Below, piece by piece: positions 18,566 to 29,381 of a DNA stretch of 64,000 nt (within the stretch, counting starts at the first letter, position 1; each line of letters begins with the position of its first letter). The DNA lies in the NCBI GenBank assembly GCA_011051655.1, contig DRKS01000058.1, positions 1 through 64,000 of the forward strand. Reading direction: 5' to 3'. The notes beneath the pieces are model-generated. The model searched no databases, was not told where the DNA came from, and worked only from the letters and a program-made list of their open reading frames with translations. This DNA comes from Sedimenticola sp. (GTDB taxonomy: Bacteria; Pseudomonadota; Gammaproteobacteria; Chromatiales; Chromatiaceae). A program made the translations under genes and the position numbers.

Positions 18566-20851
18566 ATGAACCTGGTTATTGTGGAATCGCCTGCCAAGGC
18601 CAAGACCATCAAGAAATACCTTGGCAAGGGCTTTGAGGTCCTGGCCTCCTATGGCCATGTGCGGGACCTGGTGCCCAAGGAAGGCGCGGTGGATCCGGAG
18701 CATGGATTCAGCATGAAGTACCAGGTCATCGAAAAGAATGACCGGCACGTACAGGCCATCACCAGGGCCCTGAAAAAATCCGAGGCCCTCTATCTCGCCA
18801 CGGACCCGGACCGCGAAGGCGAGGCCATCTCATGGCATCTCTACGAGCTGCTGAAGGCGCGCCGCGCACTGAAGGACAAGCCGGTCTACCGGGTGGTGTT
18901 CAACGAAATCACCAAGCGGGCCATCCAGGAGGCCGTGGCCCATCCCCGGGAGCTCTCCATGGACCTGGTCAACGCCCAGCAGGCGCGCCGCGCCCTGGAC
19001 TACCTGGTGGGCTTCAATCTCTCCCCGCTGCTGTGGAAAAAGGTGCGCCGCGGCCTGTCCGCCGGGCGGGTGCAGAGCCCGGCCCTGCGCCTGATCGTCG
19101 AGCGGGAACTGGAGATCGAGGCCTTCAAGGCCCGGGAATACTGGACCATCGAGGCCGACACGGCCAAGAACAACCAGGCCTTCAGCGCCAAACTGACCCA
19201 TTACCAGGGCGAGAAGCTCGGCCAGTTCAGCATAACCACCGGGGATGCGGCGGCCCGCATCGAGAAAGACCTGGAGGCCGCCGCCAATGGCCGGCTGACG
19301 GTCGACAAGATCGAGAAGAAACAGCGCCGGCGCAATCCCGCCGCACCCTTCATCACCTCCACGCTGCAACAGGAGGCCGCCCGCAAGCTCGGCTTCACCG
19401 CCCAGCGCACCATGCGCACGGCGCAGCAACTCTATGAAGGAGTGGACATCGGCGGCGAGACGGTGGGCCTCATCACCTACATGCGCACCGATTCGGTCAA
19501 TCTGGCCCAGGAGGCGCTGGATGAGATCCGGGACTTCATCAGCGGGCGCTACGGGGCCGCGCAGCTGCCCAGGCAGCCCCGTGTCTTCAAGACCAAGGCC
19601 AAGAACGCCCAGGAGGCCCATGAGGCCATCCGCCCCACCTCGGCCGGGCGCGTCCCGGACGGACTCAAGGCCCATCTGAGCAAGGATCAGCACCGGCTCT
19701 ACGAACTGATCTGGAAGCGCACCGTCGCCAGCCAGATGATCCACGCCACCATCAACACGGTGGCCGCCGACCTGGGCTGTGGTAAAGGCAACATCTTTCG
19801 CGCCACCGGCTCCACCATCGCCAACCCCGGCTTCATGGCCCTCTACCTCGAGGGCGTGGATGACGCCAAGGCGGGCGAGGGTGACGAAAAGATGCTGCCG
19901 CCGCTGGAGCAGGGCGAAACCGTCGAGCTCAGGGCCATCCGTCCCGAGCAGCATTTTACGGAGCCGCCGCCCCGCTACAGCGAAGCCAGCCTGGTCAAGG
20001 CCCTGGAAGAGCACGGCATCGGCCGCCCCTCCACCTATGCCTCCATCATCTCCACCCTGCAGGACCGCGGTTATGCGCAACTGGAGAAAAAACGCTTCCA
20101 CCCCACGGACGTCGGCCGGGTGGTGAACAAGTTCCTCACCGAGTATTTCACCAAATACGTCGATTACAATTTCACCGCCCAACTGGAAGATGAGCTGGAT
20201 GCGGTATCCCGCGGCGAGGAGGAGTGGATTCCCCTGCTCGAGCGGTTTTGGGGGCCCTTCAAGGAACGCATCGACCATACCGAGAAAAACGTCAGGCGCA
20301 GCGACGTGACCCATGAGGCGCTGGATGAAAAGTGCCCCCAATGCGGGGAACCGCTTTCCATCCGGCTGGGCCGCCACGGCCGCTTCATCGGCTGCAACAA
20401 CTACCCGGAATGCGACTACACCCGCGACCTCAATGCGGACGCCGGCGAAAAAGAGGAGCCGGAGGTCGTGGAGGGCCGCAAGTGCCCCCAGTGCGGCTCC
20501 GACCTGATTATCCGAACCGGCCGCTACGGCAAGTTCATCGGCTGTTCCGGCTACCCCGGCTGCCGCTTCATCGAGCCGCTGGAGAAGCCGGAAGACACCG
20601 GCGTAACCTGCCCCAAATGCCACAAGGGCAAACTGCTCAAACGCAAATCCCGCCGGGGCAAGATCTTCTACTCCTGCTCGACCTATCCGGACTGCGACTA
20701 CGCCATCTGGAACGAGCCGGTGGACGAGCCCTGCCCCCGTTGCGGCTGGCCGATACTGACTGTCAAGACCACCAAGCGGCGCGGTACGGAAAAGGTCTGC
20801 CCGCAGAAAGACTGCTCCTTCAGCGAGCCTTGCGAAGAGACGAACGGCTGA
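18566..20851 (+). CDS. topA: DNA topoisomerase I
   Basis: Type IA topoisomerase that relaxes negative supercoils. 761 residues. Toprim domain at 1-115 (NLVIVESPAKAKTIKKYLG, ATDPDREGEAISWHL), catalytic Tyr at about residue 305 in GLITYMRTDSVNL, and the GIGRPSTYASII motif. The C-terminus holds four Cys4 zinc fingers (about 591, 639, 685 and 724), the last with an abbreviated spacing. Shorter than the 865-residue E. coli enzyme, mainly in the tail. Confidence 0.97.
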   Translation: MNLVIVESPAKAKTIKKYLGKGFEVLASYGHVRDLVPKEGAVDPEHGFSMKYQVIEKNDRHVQAITRALKKSEALYLATDPDREGEAISWHLYELLKARRALKDKPVYRVVFNEITKRAIQEAVAHPRELSMDLVNAQQARRALDYLVGFNLSPLLWKKVRRGLSAGRVQSPALRLIVERELEIEAFKAREYWTIEADTAKNNQAFSAKLTHYQGEKLGQFSITTGDAAARIEKDLEAAANGRLTVDKIEKKQRRRNPAAPFITSTLQQEAARKLGFTAQRTMRTAQQLYEGVDIGGETVGLITYMRTDSVNLAQEALDEIRDFISGRYGAAQLPRQPRVFKTKAKNAQEAHEAIRPTSAGRVPDGLKAHLSKDQHRLYELIWKRTVASQMIHATINTVAADLGCGKGNIFRATGSTIANPGFMALYLEGVDDAKAGEGDEKMLPPLEQGETVELRAIRPEQHFTEPPPRYSEASLVKALEEHGIGRPSTYASIISTLQDRGYAQLEKKRFHPTDVGRVVNKFLTEYFTKYVDYNFTAQLEDELDAVSRGEEEWIPLLERFWGPFKERIDHTEKNVRRSDVTHEALDEKCPQCGEPLSIRLGRHGRFIGCNNYPECDYTRDLNADAGEKEEPEVVEGRKCPQCGSDLIIRTGRYGKFIGCSGYPGCRFIEPLEKPEDTGVTCPKCHKGKLLKRKSRRGKIFYSCSTYPDCDYAIWNEPVDEPCPRCGWPILTVKTTKRRGTEKVCPQKDCSFSEPCEETNG

Positions 20852-20917
20852 CGCCGGGGCGCGAATTCCTGTATATTTTTTCACCCGTTCATTTTCTTGC
20901 TGGAAGACCGAAGACCC

Positions 20918-21421
20918 ATGAGCAAACCTTTCGTCGCCGTATTGATGGGGTCTGATTCAGACCTGCCCGTGCTCCAGTCCACCCTGGAGGTGCTGAAGGC
21001 CCTTGGGATTCCTTACGAGGTCAAGATCACCTCCGCCCATCGCACCCCGGACGCCACCCACGGTTATGTAAAGGACGCCGACGCCAGAGGCTGCGCCCTG
21101 TTTATCGCCGCGGCCGGCCTGGCGGCTCATCTGGCGGGCACCGTCGCCGGCCTGACCCTGAAGCCGGTTATCGGGGTCCCCCTGGATGCCGGCCCGCTGC
21201 AGGGCATGGATTCGCTGCTCTCCACCGTGCAGATGCCCGGCGGCATCCCCGTCGCCTGCGTGGCCGTAGGCAAGGCGGGCGCCAAGAATGCCGCCTATCT
21301 GGCGGCCCAGATACTGGCCCTGTCCGATGCGGAACTCGCCGCGCGTCTGCGGGCCGACCGCGAGGCCAACGCCGAGGCCGTCAAGGCCAAGGACGCCAGG
21401 CTGCAATCGGAGCTGGCCTGA
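20918..21421 (+). CDS. purE: N5-carboxyaminoimidazole ribonucleotide mutase (PurE class I)
   Basis: Converts N5-CAIR to CAIR in purine synthesis. 167 residues from ATG 20918 ([18 protein letters not shown]). Motifs: GSDSDL phosphate loop, SAHRTPD with the catalytic His, [13 protein letters not shown] and the [12 protein letters not shown] loop. The usual partner purK does not follow; tsaC does, 42 bp later, so purK must be elsewhere. Confidence 0.95.
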   Translation: MSKPFVAVLMGSDSDLPVLQSTLEVLKALGIPYEVKITSAHRTPDATHGYVKDADARGCALFIAAAGLAAHLAGTVAGLTLKPVIGVPLDAGPLQGMDSLLSTVQMPGGIPVACVAVGKAGAKNAAYLAAQILALSDAELAARLRADREANAEAVKAKDARLQSELA

Positions 21422-21463
21422 GCCAGGACGGGGATTCGGCTTTCGGGGCAAGACCGCCAGCCC

Positions 21464-22024
21464 ATGCCTGTTCATCCCTGGCGCCTGCGGGAGGCGGTCC
21501 GCCATTTCAGGCAAGGCGGCCTGATCGCCTATCCGACCGAGGCCGTCTACGGCCTGGGCTGTGATCCGCTGGACCGGGGCGCGGTCGAGCGCCTCCTGGC
21601 GCTCAAGCACCGGTCCGTTGAAAAGGGACTGATTCTGATCGCCGCCGACTTCGGGCAGTTGCGCCCGTTCGTGGCCGAGCCCTGTTCAGAGATCATGGCG
21701 CCGGTGCTTGCGAGCTGGCCCGGCCCCGCCACCTGGCTCCTGCCCCCGGCCCCCGGTCTCCCTTCCTGGCTCACCGGCAGGCACGCCCGCCTGGCGGTCA
21801 GGGTCACCGCACACCCCGTGGCCGCCGGGCTGTGCCGCGCCTGTGAATCACCCCTCGTCTCCACCAGCGCCAACATCAGCGGCAGGCCGCCGGCGCGCAG
21901 CGCGCTCACTCTGCGTCGATACTTCAAGGGTGAAATCGACTGCATCCTCAACGGCCGGGTCGGCCCTTTGGAGCAACCGACGCCCATCAGGGACGCCCTC
22001 ACCGGCATGCTGGTCCGGGAATGA
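21464..22024 (+). CDS. tsaC: Threonylcarbamoyl-AMP synthase
   Basis: Makes threonylcarbamoyl-adenylate for the t6A37 modification of ANN-decoding tRNAs. 186 residues, the short TsaC (YrdC) form without a Sua5 domain. Motifs: IAYPTEAVYGLGCDP, LKHRSVEKGLILIA and PLVSTSANISG. Last gene of the lysM-to-tsaC plus-strand series. Its stop is four bases before the T-tract of a terminator that reads the opposite strand. Confidence 0.95.
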   Translation: MPVHPWRLREAVRHFRQGGLIAYPTEAVYGLGCDPLDRGAVERLLALKHRSVEKGLILIAADFGQLRPFVAEPCSEIMAPVLASWPGPATWLLPPAPGLPSWLTGRHARLAVRVTAHPVAAGLCRACESPLVSTSANISGRPPARSALTLRRYFKGEIDCILNGRVGPLEQPTPIRDALTGMLVRE

Positions 22025-22027
22025 CAT

Positions 22028-22060
22028 AAAAAAAAGCCCATCCGGGGAGAGAGGATGGGC
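22028..22060 (-). terminator. Strong intrinsic terminator of the small-RNA candidate
   Basis: On the minus strand an 8-bp perfect stem (GCCCATCC with GGATGGGC, 22053-22060 and 22036-22043) closes a 9-nt loop and is followed by eight T residues (22035-22028). The flanking A-run upstream on the minus-strand RNA is short, so it points mainly in the minus direction. Confidence 0.85.
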
Positions 22061-22246
22061 CAAAAAAGCGCCGTGTAAGCGCCGGAGGAGGACCGGTTTT
22101 CGTCTGCCCCGGGCTTGCCGATTCAAGCCGTCGTGGCAGACAAAGAAACTGTGTGCGGCGGTTTGCCTCTTTCATCGAACCGGGCGTCTCATCACCCTGA
22201 TACAAGACCGTTCGATGCGCTGTTGATTGGCGTAACGGCCGCCTTG
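22028..22246 (-). ncRNA. Candidate structured small RNA between tsaC and the mlaC paralog
   Basis: About 219 nt with no convincing reading frame but a series of nested stems on the minus strand. Stem 1 pairs 22210-22217 with 22173-22180 (CATCGAAC/GTTCGATG) and encloses GTCT/AGAC and ATCA/TGAT with a GGG loop. A short second stem (AAAG..AAAC with GTTT CTTT) follows. Stem 3 pairs 22135-22141 with 22102-22108 (GTCTGCC/GGCAGAC) around an inner GGCTTG/CAAGCC hairpin. The RNA ends at a strong terminator. A -10-like TAAAGT with upstream TGC lies at 22253-22258, without a clear -35. It could instead be the 3' UTR of the mlaC paralog. I do not recognise the family. Confidence 0.6.
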
Positions 22247-22357
22247 TTTTTAACTTTAGCACAAAAAGTCGATTAATTGGCATTTTGCAAAATATTGACG
22301 CATTTGGCGAAGCCGCTTCCTGAGCAGTGTTGTGCGAACAGAATGGAGGTTCGGCCG

Positions 22358-22385
22358 GCCCAGCCGATGACAGGACCGGCTGGGC
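22358..22385 (-). other. Hairpin downstream of the mlaC paralog
   Basis: A 9-bp perfect stem (GCCCAGCCG/CGGCTGGGC) with a 10-nt loop, 76 bp after the mlaC-paralog stop. It has no T-tract, so it may stabilise an mRNA end or assist Rho-dependent termination rather than terminate alone. Confidence 0.4.
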
Positions 22386-22460
22386 GGCCAATGACTCAAT
22401 GAAAAACAAGGACTTATCCACAGCCGCATACGGATAAGACATCCGCACGCGGCGGTGGAT

Positions 22461-23138
22461 TTAACTGGAATTCTTTTCCCGGTGGCTTTCTTTCGCGGCG
22501 GACATGCGCTTGTCGTTCAGGCGGGTGATGCGTTTGATCAGGCCGTCCATGCCGCTGCGGCGGACCTCTTTGGCAAAGCTGCTGCGGTAATTGGTCACCA
22601 GGCTGATGCCTTCGATGACCACGTCGTAGGCCTTCCAGGTGCCGTTTTTGCGGTACATGCGATAATCCACGGAGGTGGGGGGAGCGCCCGGGCGCAGGAT
22701 TTCGCTGCGTACCGTGATGTCGTCCGCATCCGCCGCATTGTGCCGGGAAAGGAAGCGAATGGACCAATCCCCGAATTCACGGAAGGCCGTCGCATAGGTG
22801 CGCACCAGCATGCGCTGAAACTGGCGCATGAATTCCTGCTTCTGCTCCGCCGAGGCCCGGCGCCAGTGTTTCCCCAATGCCAGACCCGACAACCGGTTGA
22901 AATCCACATGGGGCGCCACGATCTCGTCCGCCAGTTGGAAGACATAGGCGCGATCCGTCTTGATGCGCTCCCGGTCTCTTTTCAGAATCAGCTTCAACTG
23001 GTCTGAAATGTCCTGGACGGCCTTCTCCGGCGCCATCAGCTTTTCGGCGCATGCCGAAAATGACAACGCCGACAGCAGCAAGCCGACAAGCGCCACGATC
23101 CCCAGGCGGTTCATACAGGTCGATCTTCGATATGACAT
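22461..23138 (-). CDS. Orphan MlaC/Ttg2D-family phospholipid-binding protein
   Basis: Periplasmic lipid-binding protein of the MlaC family, 225 residues. Start 23138 is chosen because AAGGGGAAA lies just upstream. Signal peptide at about 9-32 ends FSACAEK, a poor lipobox. Family segments VDFNRLSGLALGKHWRRAS, FMRQFQRMLVRTYATAF and VVIEGISLVTNYRSSFA match the true mlaC of this window at 39604. No ABC transporter genes accompany it; it may work with the Mla complex or a separate lipid pathway. Confidence 0.88.
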   Translation of the reverse strand: MSYRRSTCMNRLGIVALVGLLLSALSFSACAEKLMAPEKAVQDISDQLKLILKRDRERIKTDRAYVFQLADEIVAPHVDFNRLSGLALGKHWRRASAEQKQEFMRQFQRMLVRTYATAFREFGDWSIRFLSRHNAADADDITVRSEILRPGAPPTSVDYRMYRKNGTWKAYDVVIEGISLVTNYRSSFAKEVRRSGMDGLIKRITRLNDKRMSAAKESHREKNSS

Positions 23139-23335
23139 GGTGTTTCCCCTTCTCCGATTGCCAAGGCCAGCGGCCAGGGCCCTGCTTATCTTTAACGGGT
23201 CCGTCAGGCGACCCGGGGTTCTGGAGAATCTCTTTCGCATCCCTGTCGTAATTTTGTTCCGGTTTGGTGCAACCCCCATAGCTGAGGTATCGTAAAGGTA
23301 TCCTTTGGCCGGATCAAATGACCTTGGTCAAATAG

Positions 23336-24610
<1,275 letters not shown>

Positions 24611-24614
<4 letters not shown>

Positions 24615-25972
24615 AGCAGAAACAGGGTTGCAAGCCCCAGAAAGGCGAGAAAGCCGACCACGTCGGTGACGGTGGTGAGCAGGACGCCGCCGGCCAGGGC
24701 CGGGTCGATGCCGAGCCGATCCAGCAGCAGGGGCAGGGCGGCGCCGGTGAAGGCGGCGAACAGCAGGTTGATGGTGAGGGCGGCGGCGATGAGCAGGGCG
24801 ATGTCCGTGCTATTGAACCAGGCGCCCGCCACCACTCCGACGACCAGGGCCCAGATCAGGCTGTTGAGCAGGCTCACCGCCAGCTCCTTCACCATCAGCC
24901 GGCGTGCATTCTTGCTTGAGAGCTGCCCCAGGGCCAGGCCGCGGATGGCCAGCGTCAGAGTCTGACTGCCGGCGATGCCGCCCATGCTGGCGACGATGGG
25001 CATGAGCACCGCCAGGGCGACCACCTTTTCGATGGTCTGTTCGAACAGCCCGATCACCCAGGAGGCGAGAAAGGCGGTGACCAGGTTGACCCCCAGCCAC
25101 AGGGCGCGGCGCCTGGCGCTGACCACGATGGGGGCGAACATGTCGGCATCCTCGCTCAGGCCGGCCTGTCCCATGAAGTGGTGCTCGCCTTCTTCGCGGA
25201 TGACGTCCACCACGTCGTCCACCGTGATGCGTCCCAGCAGCCGGCCGTCCTCATCCACCACCGGGGCGGACACCAAATCGTGCTGCTCGAAGCGGTTGGC
25301 CACCTTGCGGGCGGGCCAGTCGGCGGGGATGGGCTTTACATCCAGGGACATGACCTCGGCCACGGTGTCGGTGGGCTCGTGGGTCAGCAGGTCGGTGAGA
25401 TAGAGCACGCCGAGGTATTTGTCGTCCCGGTTCACCACGATCAGGCTGTCGGTCTGGGGTGGAATCTTCTCCCTGAGGCGGCGCAGGTAGCGCATCACCA
25501 CGTCCAGCGTGACCTCTGCCCTGACGGTCACGGTGTCCGTGTTCATCAGGCCGCCGGCGGTGTCCTCGGGATAGTAGAGGACGCCCTCCAGGCGTTCGCG
25601 GCGCTGCTTGTCCAGGGAGTTCAAGAGCTCCCAGGTGATGGTCAGCGGCAGCTCTTGCAGCAGATCGGCCAGGTCATCCGTGTCCATCCCCTCGGCGGCG
25701 GCCAGCAACTGCTCCTTGTCCATCTTGCTGACGAGGCTGGCGCGCACCTCATCGGTGAGCTGCACCAACACCTCACCTTCGTCCTCCTCTTCCACCAGTC
25801 CCCAGACGATTTCGCGCTCGGCCAGGGGCAGCGCCTCCAGCAGATGGGCGATCTCCGCGGGCCGCAGGGCATTGAGCATGCGCGCCACCTGTTGCAGGGT
25901 GCCGCTGTCCAGCACCTTCTGCAGGGCCTGCAGGCGTGTTTCCTCTTGATTTTGCTGGGCCTGAAGGGGCAT
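24611..25972 (-). CDS. mgtE: Magnesium transporter MgtE
   Basis: Mg2+-gated channel of the inner membrane. 453 residues: helical MgtE-N superhelix (about 15-125), CBS pair (about 130-255, DTAGGLMNTDTVTVRAEVT and DLVSAPVVDEDGRLLGRITVDD), plug helix, then five membrane helices from about 285 with the signature ALAVLMPIVASMGGIAGSQT that lines the pore. Its stop lies within the right terminal repeat of the neighbouring element. Confidence 0.96.
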
Positions 25973-26062
25973 GGGGCGGGCCTGTCTCCGCTGGAGTCCT
26001 GTCGGTCAGCACCCAGTGTAGCAGGCAGGGCGGGGAGGCGGGAGGGGGAGAGTCCCTTTTTT

Positions 26063-27808
26063 TCAGTGGGTTGCGGAATTAAGTTGTGACAGTAGTTGTA
26101 CTGGGTCTTCCTCGTCGATGCGGGCCATCAGGTCCTTGACGCATTCCGTGAGCCGGCCGACATCGCTCGAACGCACAATGCGCTTGGCCTCCAGCAGGGA
26201 GCCCGGGCGCATGCTGAATTCCCGCAGCCCCATGCCCAGCAGGAGCGGGATATAGAGGGGGTTACCGGCCATTTCACCGCACATGCTGACCGGTTTCCCC
26301 GCCGCGCGCCCGGCCTGGATGACTTGCTGGATCAGCCGCAGTATGGAGGGATGGAGGGGGTCGTAGAGGTAGTTCACTTCATCGTCGATGCGGTCGATGG
26401 CCAGGGTGTACTGGATCAGGTCATTGGTGCCGATGGAGAGAAAATCCAGGTGGCGGGCAAAGCTGTCGGCGGCCAGGGCGGCGGCGGGCACTTCGATCAT
26501 GCCCCCCACGGGGATGGCGGAATCGAAGGCCAGGCCCTCCCGTTTCAGCTCCCCCTTGACCTCTTCTATCAGGGACTTGACCGTGCGCAGCTCCTGGATG
26601 TTGGAGAGCATGGGGATCATGATCCGCACCGGGCCGAAGGCCGAGGCGCGCAGGATGGCGCGCAGCTGGGGCCGGAACAGCTCCGGCTCCTTCAGGCAGA
26701 GACGAATGGCGCGCAGGCCCAGCGCGGGGTTGCTGGCCGGCGGCGGTGTGTGGCAGCAGCGCTCCACCTCTTTGTCCGCGCCCAGATCCAGGGTGCGGAT
26801 GGTGATGGGGATGCCGTTCAATCCTTCGATGACCCGGCGGTAGGTCTCCAGGTGCTCCTCTTCATTTGGCGGGCTGTCGCGATTCATGTAGAGGAATTCG
26901 GTGCGGTAGAGCCCGACGCCGGCGGCGTCGACGCCGGCCGTGGCCTTTATGTCCTCCGGCAGCTCGATATTGGCCATGAGGGTGATGGCCGTCCCGTCGG
27001 CCGTAACGGAGGGCCGGTCCACCAGGGCCTGCAGGCTTGCGGTATGGGCCTGCTCGGCGGCCAGTTGTTTGCGGAAGTGCTCCAGCATGCGCTCGTCGGG
27101 GTCCGCCAGCACGACACCCCGCCTGGCGTCGACGATCAGCAGCTCCCCCTGTTGCAGGTACTGGGTGGCATGGTGGGCACCGACGATGGCCGGGATGCCC
27201 AGGCTGCGCGCCAGGATGGCGGTGTGGGACATGGGGCCGCCGAATTCCGTGACAAAGGCGGCAATGCCCTGGTTGCGCATGAGAATGGTGTCCGCGGGGG
27301 TCAGATCCTGGGCCAGGATGATTTTGCCGTTCAGATCCTCGGCGCCGGCGGGCTTGTCCTGCCGGGCCTGCAGGTGTTTCTGGATCTGGTTGGCCACATG
27401 GGTCACGTCGTCCTTGCGGGTGCGCAGGTAGGGGTCCTCCATTTCGTCGAAGACCTGGACCAGGGCGTTGCAGCGCAATTGCAGGGCCCATTCGGCGCTG
27501 CAATGCTGTTCCCGGATGGTTTCCAGCGGCCCCTCGGCCAGGGCCGCATCCTCCAGCATGAGCAAGTGGGTGTCGATAAAGGCGCTGATGTCGGTGGGGG
27601 TGGATTTGGGGATATGGTCGCGGACCGCCTTCAGGTCCTGCCGGGCGGCCTCCACGGCCTGCCGGAAACGGGCCGTTTCATCCTCCACCTCCGCGGCGCT
27701 GATGAAGCGCCGCCGGGCCTCGATCCTGCCCCGCCGCAGGTGCCAGGCCTCGCCGATGGCGATGCTGCGTATGACGCCGATGCCGATGCCCGCGCAGGCC
27801 AGGGTCAT
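26063..27808 (-). CDS. ptsI: PTS enzyme I (PEP-protein phosphotransferase)
   Basis: Transfers phosphate from PEP to HPr. 581 residues: HPr-binding helical domain, swivelling domain with the phospho-His in GGPMSHTAILARSLGIPAIVG (about residue 190), and the C-terminal PEP barrel (GLYRTEFLYMNRD, SIGTNDLIQYTLAIDR, SMCGEMAG). No GAF domain, so it is not the PtsP type. It overlaps the HPr stop (ATGA). With no EIIC permease nearby it probably serves a regulatory PTS. Confidence 0.95.
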   Translation of the reverse strand: MTLACAGIGIGVIRSIAIGEAWHLRRGRIEARRRFISAAEVEDETARFRQAVEAARQDLKAVRDHIPKSTPTDISAFIDTHLLMLEDAALAEGPLETIREQHCSAEWALQLRCNALVQVFDEMEDPYLRTRKDDVTHVANQIQKHLQARQDKPAGAEDLNGKIILAQDLTPADTILMRNQGIAAFVTEFGGPMSHTAILARSLGIPAIVGAHHATQYLQQGELLIVDARRGVVLADPDERMLEHFRKQLAAEQAHTASLQALVDRPSVTADGTAITLMANIELPEDIKATAGVDAAGVGLYRTEFLYMNRDSPPNEEEHLETYRRVIEGLNGIPITIRTLDLGADKEVERCCHTPPPASNPALGLRAIRLCLKEPELFRPQLRAILRASAFGPVRIMIPMLSNIQELRTVKSLIEEVKGELKREGLAFDSAIPVGGMIEVPAAALAADSFARHLDFLSIGTNDLIQYTLAIDRIDDEVNYLYDPLHPSILRLIQQVIQAGRAAGKPVSMCGEMAGNPLYIPLLLGMGLREFSMRPGSLLEAKRIVRSSDVGRLTECVKDLMARIDEEDPVQLLSQLNSATH

Positions 27809-28074
27809 TCGTCTTCTCCAAAACGGTCGGCCACCAGGGCCTCCAGGGCGGAGACCGCCTCCGCCTCATCCTCGCCCTCCGCGGTCAGGGTGAGACCGGC
27901 CCCTTTGGCGGCGGCCAGCATCATGACGCCCATGATGCTTTTGCCGTTGACCTCCTTTCCGTTGTATTTCAGTCGGATATCGCTGAGATACTGGTTGGCG
28001 CAGGTGACGAATTTGGCGGCGGCCCGGGCGTGCAGCCCCAGCTTGTTGATGATGTTGATTTCTCTGGCAATCAT
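27805..28074 (-). CDS. ptsH: HPr family phosphocarrier protein
   Basis: Phosphocarrier of 89 residues from ATG 28074 (MIAREINIINKLGLHARAA). Contains the phospho-His in LGLHARAAAKF and the regulatory Ser in NGKSIMGVMML that HprK phosphorylates. Located between the EIIA gene (23-bp spacer) and ptsI (4-bp overlap). Could equally be named as the NPr of the nitrogen-type PTS. Confidence 0.94.
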   Translation of the reverse strand: MIAREINIINKLGLHARAAAKFVTCANQYLSDIRLKYNGKEVNGKSIMGVMMLAAAKGAGLTLTAEGEDEAEAVSALEALVADRFGEDE

Positions 28075-28097
28075 CCGCTGTTCATCTTGAGGTTCGG

Positions 28098-28493
28098 TCA
28101 GTCCCCGGGCGGACACGGCACAATCCCGATGCGGCCGCCGCTCTCGGCCTTTTCGGCCAGGGTGTGCAGATCCAGTTGCGGGTAGTTCAGCACCCGGACC
28201 AGCATGGGGAGGTTGAGGCCCGCCACCACGGCCACCCGGTTGTTCTGCCCCAAGGCGCAGGCGATGTTGCTGGGGGTGGAGCCGTACATGTCGGTCAGGA
28301 TCAGCACGCCGTCGCCCTGATCCAGTTGTTCGATCATTTTGCGGGCGTGGCGTAATTGTTGATCGGGGTCGCTGTCGACGGTGATGGCCAGCGCCTTCGC
28401 CTCGAGGGGGCAGGCGCCGAGCATTACGGTGGCGGTTTCCAGCAGCTCGGCGCCGATGCCGTTGTGGGTGATAAGCAAGAGACCGATACTCAT
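28098..28493 (-). CDS. PTS EIIA component, mannose/fructose type
   Basis: 131-residue stand-alone EIIA of the mannose family. ATG 28493 overlaps the rapZ stop by ATGA. The phospho-His is in LLLITHNGIGAELL (about residue 10), and LILTDMYGSTPSNIA is the family's second active-site segment. No EIIB, EIIC or EIID genes are present, as in other proteobacterial regulatory PTS clusters; its phosphorylation state probably signals to another protein. Confidence 0.92.
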   Translation of the reverse strand: MSIGLLLITHNGIGAELLETATVMLGACPLEAKALAITVDSDPDQQLRHARKMIEQLDQGDGVLILTDMYGSTPSNIACALGQNNRVAVVAGLNLPMLVRVLNYPQLDLHTLAEKAESGGRIGIVPCPPGD

Positions 28494-29365
28494 GGCAATT
28501 CCCGGTGTCGTGTCAGCACCTGGTATCCCAGTGCCTGAAAATGCCTGGCCAGCCGTTCCGCCAGATATACCGAGCGGTGCCGGCCCCCGGTGCATCCGAT
28601 GGCGATGGTGAGGTAGCTGCGTCCCTCCTCCTCGAATGCGGGGATCCAGGCCTCCAGAAAATGGCCGATGTGATCCTGCATGCGCCGCACCTGCCCGTCC
28701 CGCCCCAGAAAATCCATGACGGCCTGATCCCGGCCGGTGAGGCTGCGCAGCTCCGCCTTCCAGTGGGGATTGGGCAGACAGCGTACATCGTAAACGAAAT
28801 CCGCGTCCCCGGGTACGCCATGCTTGTGGCCGAAAGACTGGAACAGGATGGACATCCTTTTCGAGGGCGCATCCATGAGCCGCCGATGGATGATGCCGCG
28901 CAGCTCGTGGATGTTGGTATGGGTGGTGTCTATGCGCAGGTCGGCGTTGCCCAGCAGGGGTTCGAGCAGGGTCCGCTCAAGCTGGATGGCCTCTGCCAGC
29001 GGGCGGTCCGGATCGGTCAGGGGGTGCTTGCGCCGGGTTTCGCTGAAGCGCTTGAGCAGGGTTTCATCCTCGGCCTCCAGAAACAGGATCTGGCAGTCGA
29101 TGCCCTGGTTGCGCATCTCCGAGACGGCAGCGGCGGCCCTGGGCAGACTGCCGGACTGGTTGCGGGCGTCGATGCCGACGGCGGTCAGCCTGTAGGGAAA
29201 GGTCTGGTCGCCGGACCGGGCGAGTTCCCTGCCGAGTTCCCTGCCGAAGGTCTCCAGCATGAATACCGGCAGATTGTCGATACAGTAATATCCCAGGTCC
29301 TCCAGGGTGTGCAGGGTGGTGCTTTTGCCGGATCCGGACAGGCCTGTGATGATGACCAATTTCAT
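28490..29365 (-). CDS. rapZ: RNase adapter / nucleotide-binding protein RapZ
   Basis: 291-residue P-loop protein; in E. coli it directs RNase E to the sRNA GlmZ to control glucosamine-6-phosphate synthesis. Walker A is ITGLSGSGKSTTLHTLEDLG and the C-terminal conserved segment is GCTGGRHRSVYLAERLA. Position beside hprK, EIIA and ptsN is typical. Whether a GlmZ-type RNA exists here is unknown. Confidence 0.96.
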   Translation of the reverse strand: MKLVIITGLSGSGKSTTLHTLEDLGYYCIDNLPVFMLETFGRELGRELARSGDQTFPYRLTAVGIDARNQSGSLPRAAAAVSEMRNQGIDCQILFLEAEDETLLKRFSETRRKHPLTDPDRPLAEAIQLERTLLEPLLGNADLRIDTTHTNIHELRGIIHRRLMDAPSKRMSILFQSFGHKHGVPGDADFVYDVRCLPNPHWKAELRSLTGRDQAVMDFLGRDGQVRRMQDHIGHFLEAWIPAFEEEGRSYLTIAIGCTGGRHRSVYLAERLARHFQALGYQVLTRHRELP

Positions 29366-29381
29366 CGGGCATGCGCTCAGT

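Noticed and set aside
18830-20884. 684-codon open frame opposite topA
   Set aside because: Antisense shadow created by GC-biased codon use in topA.
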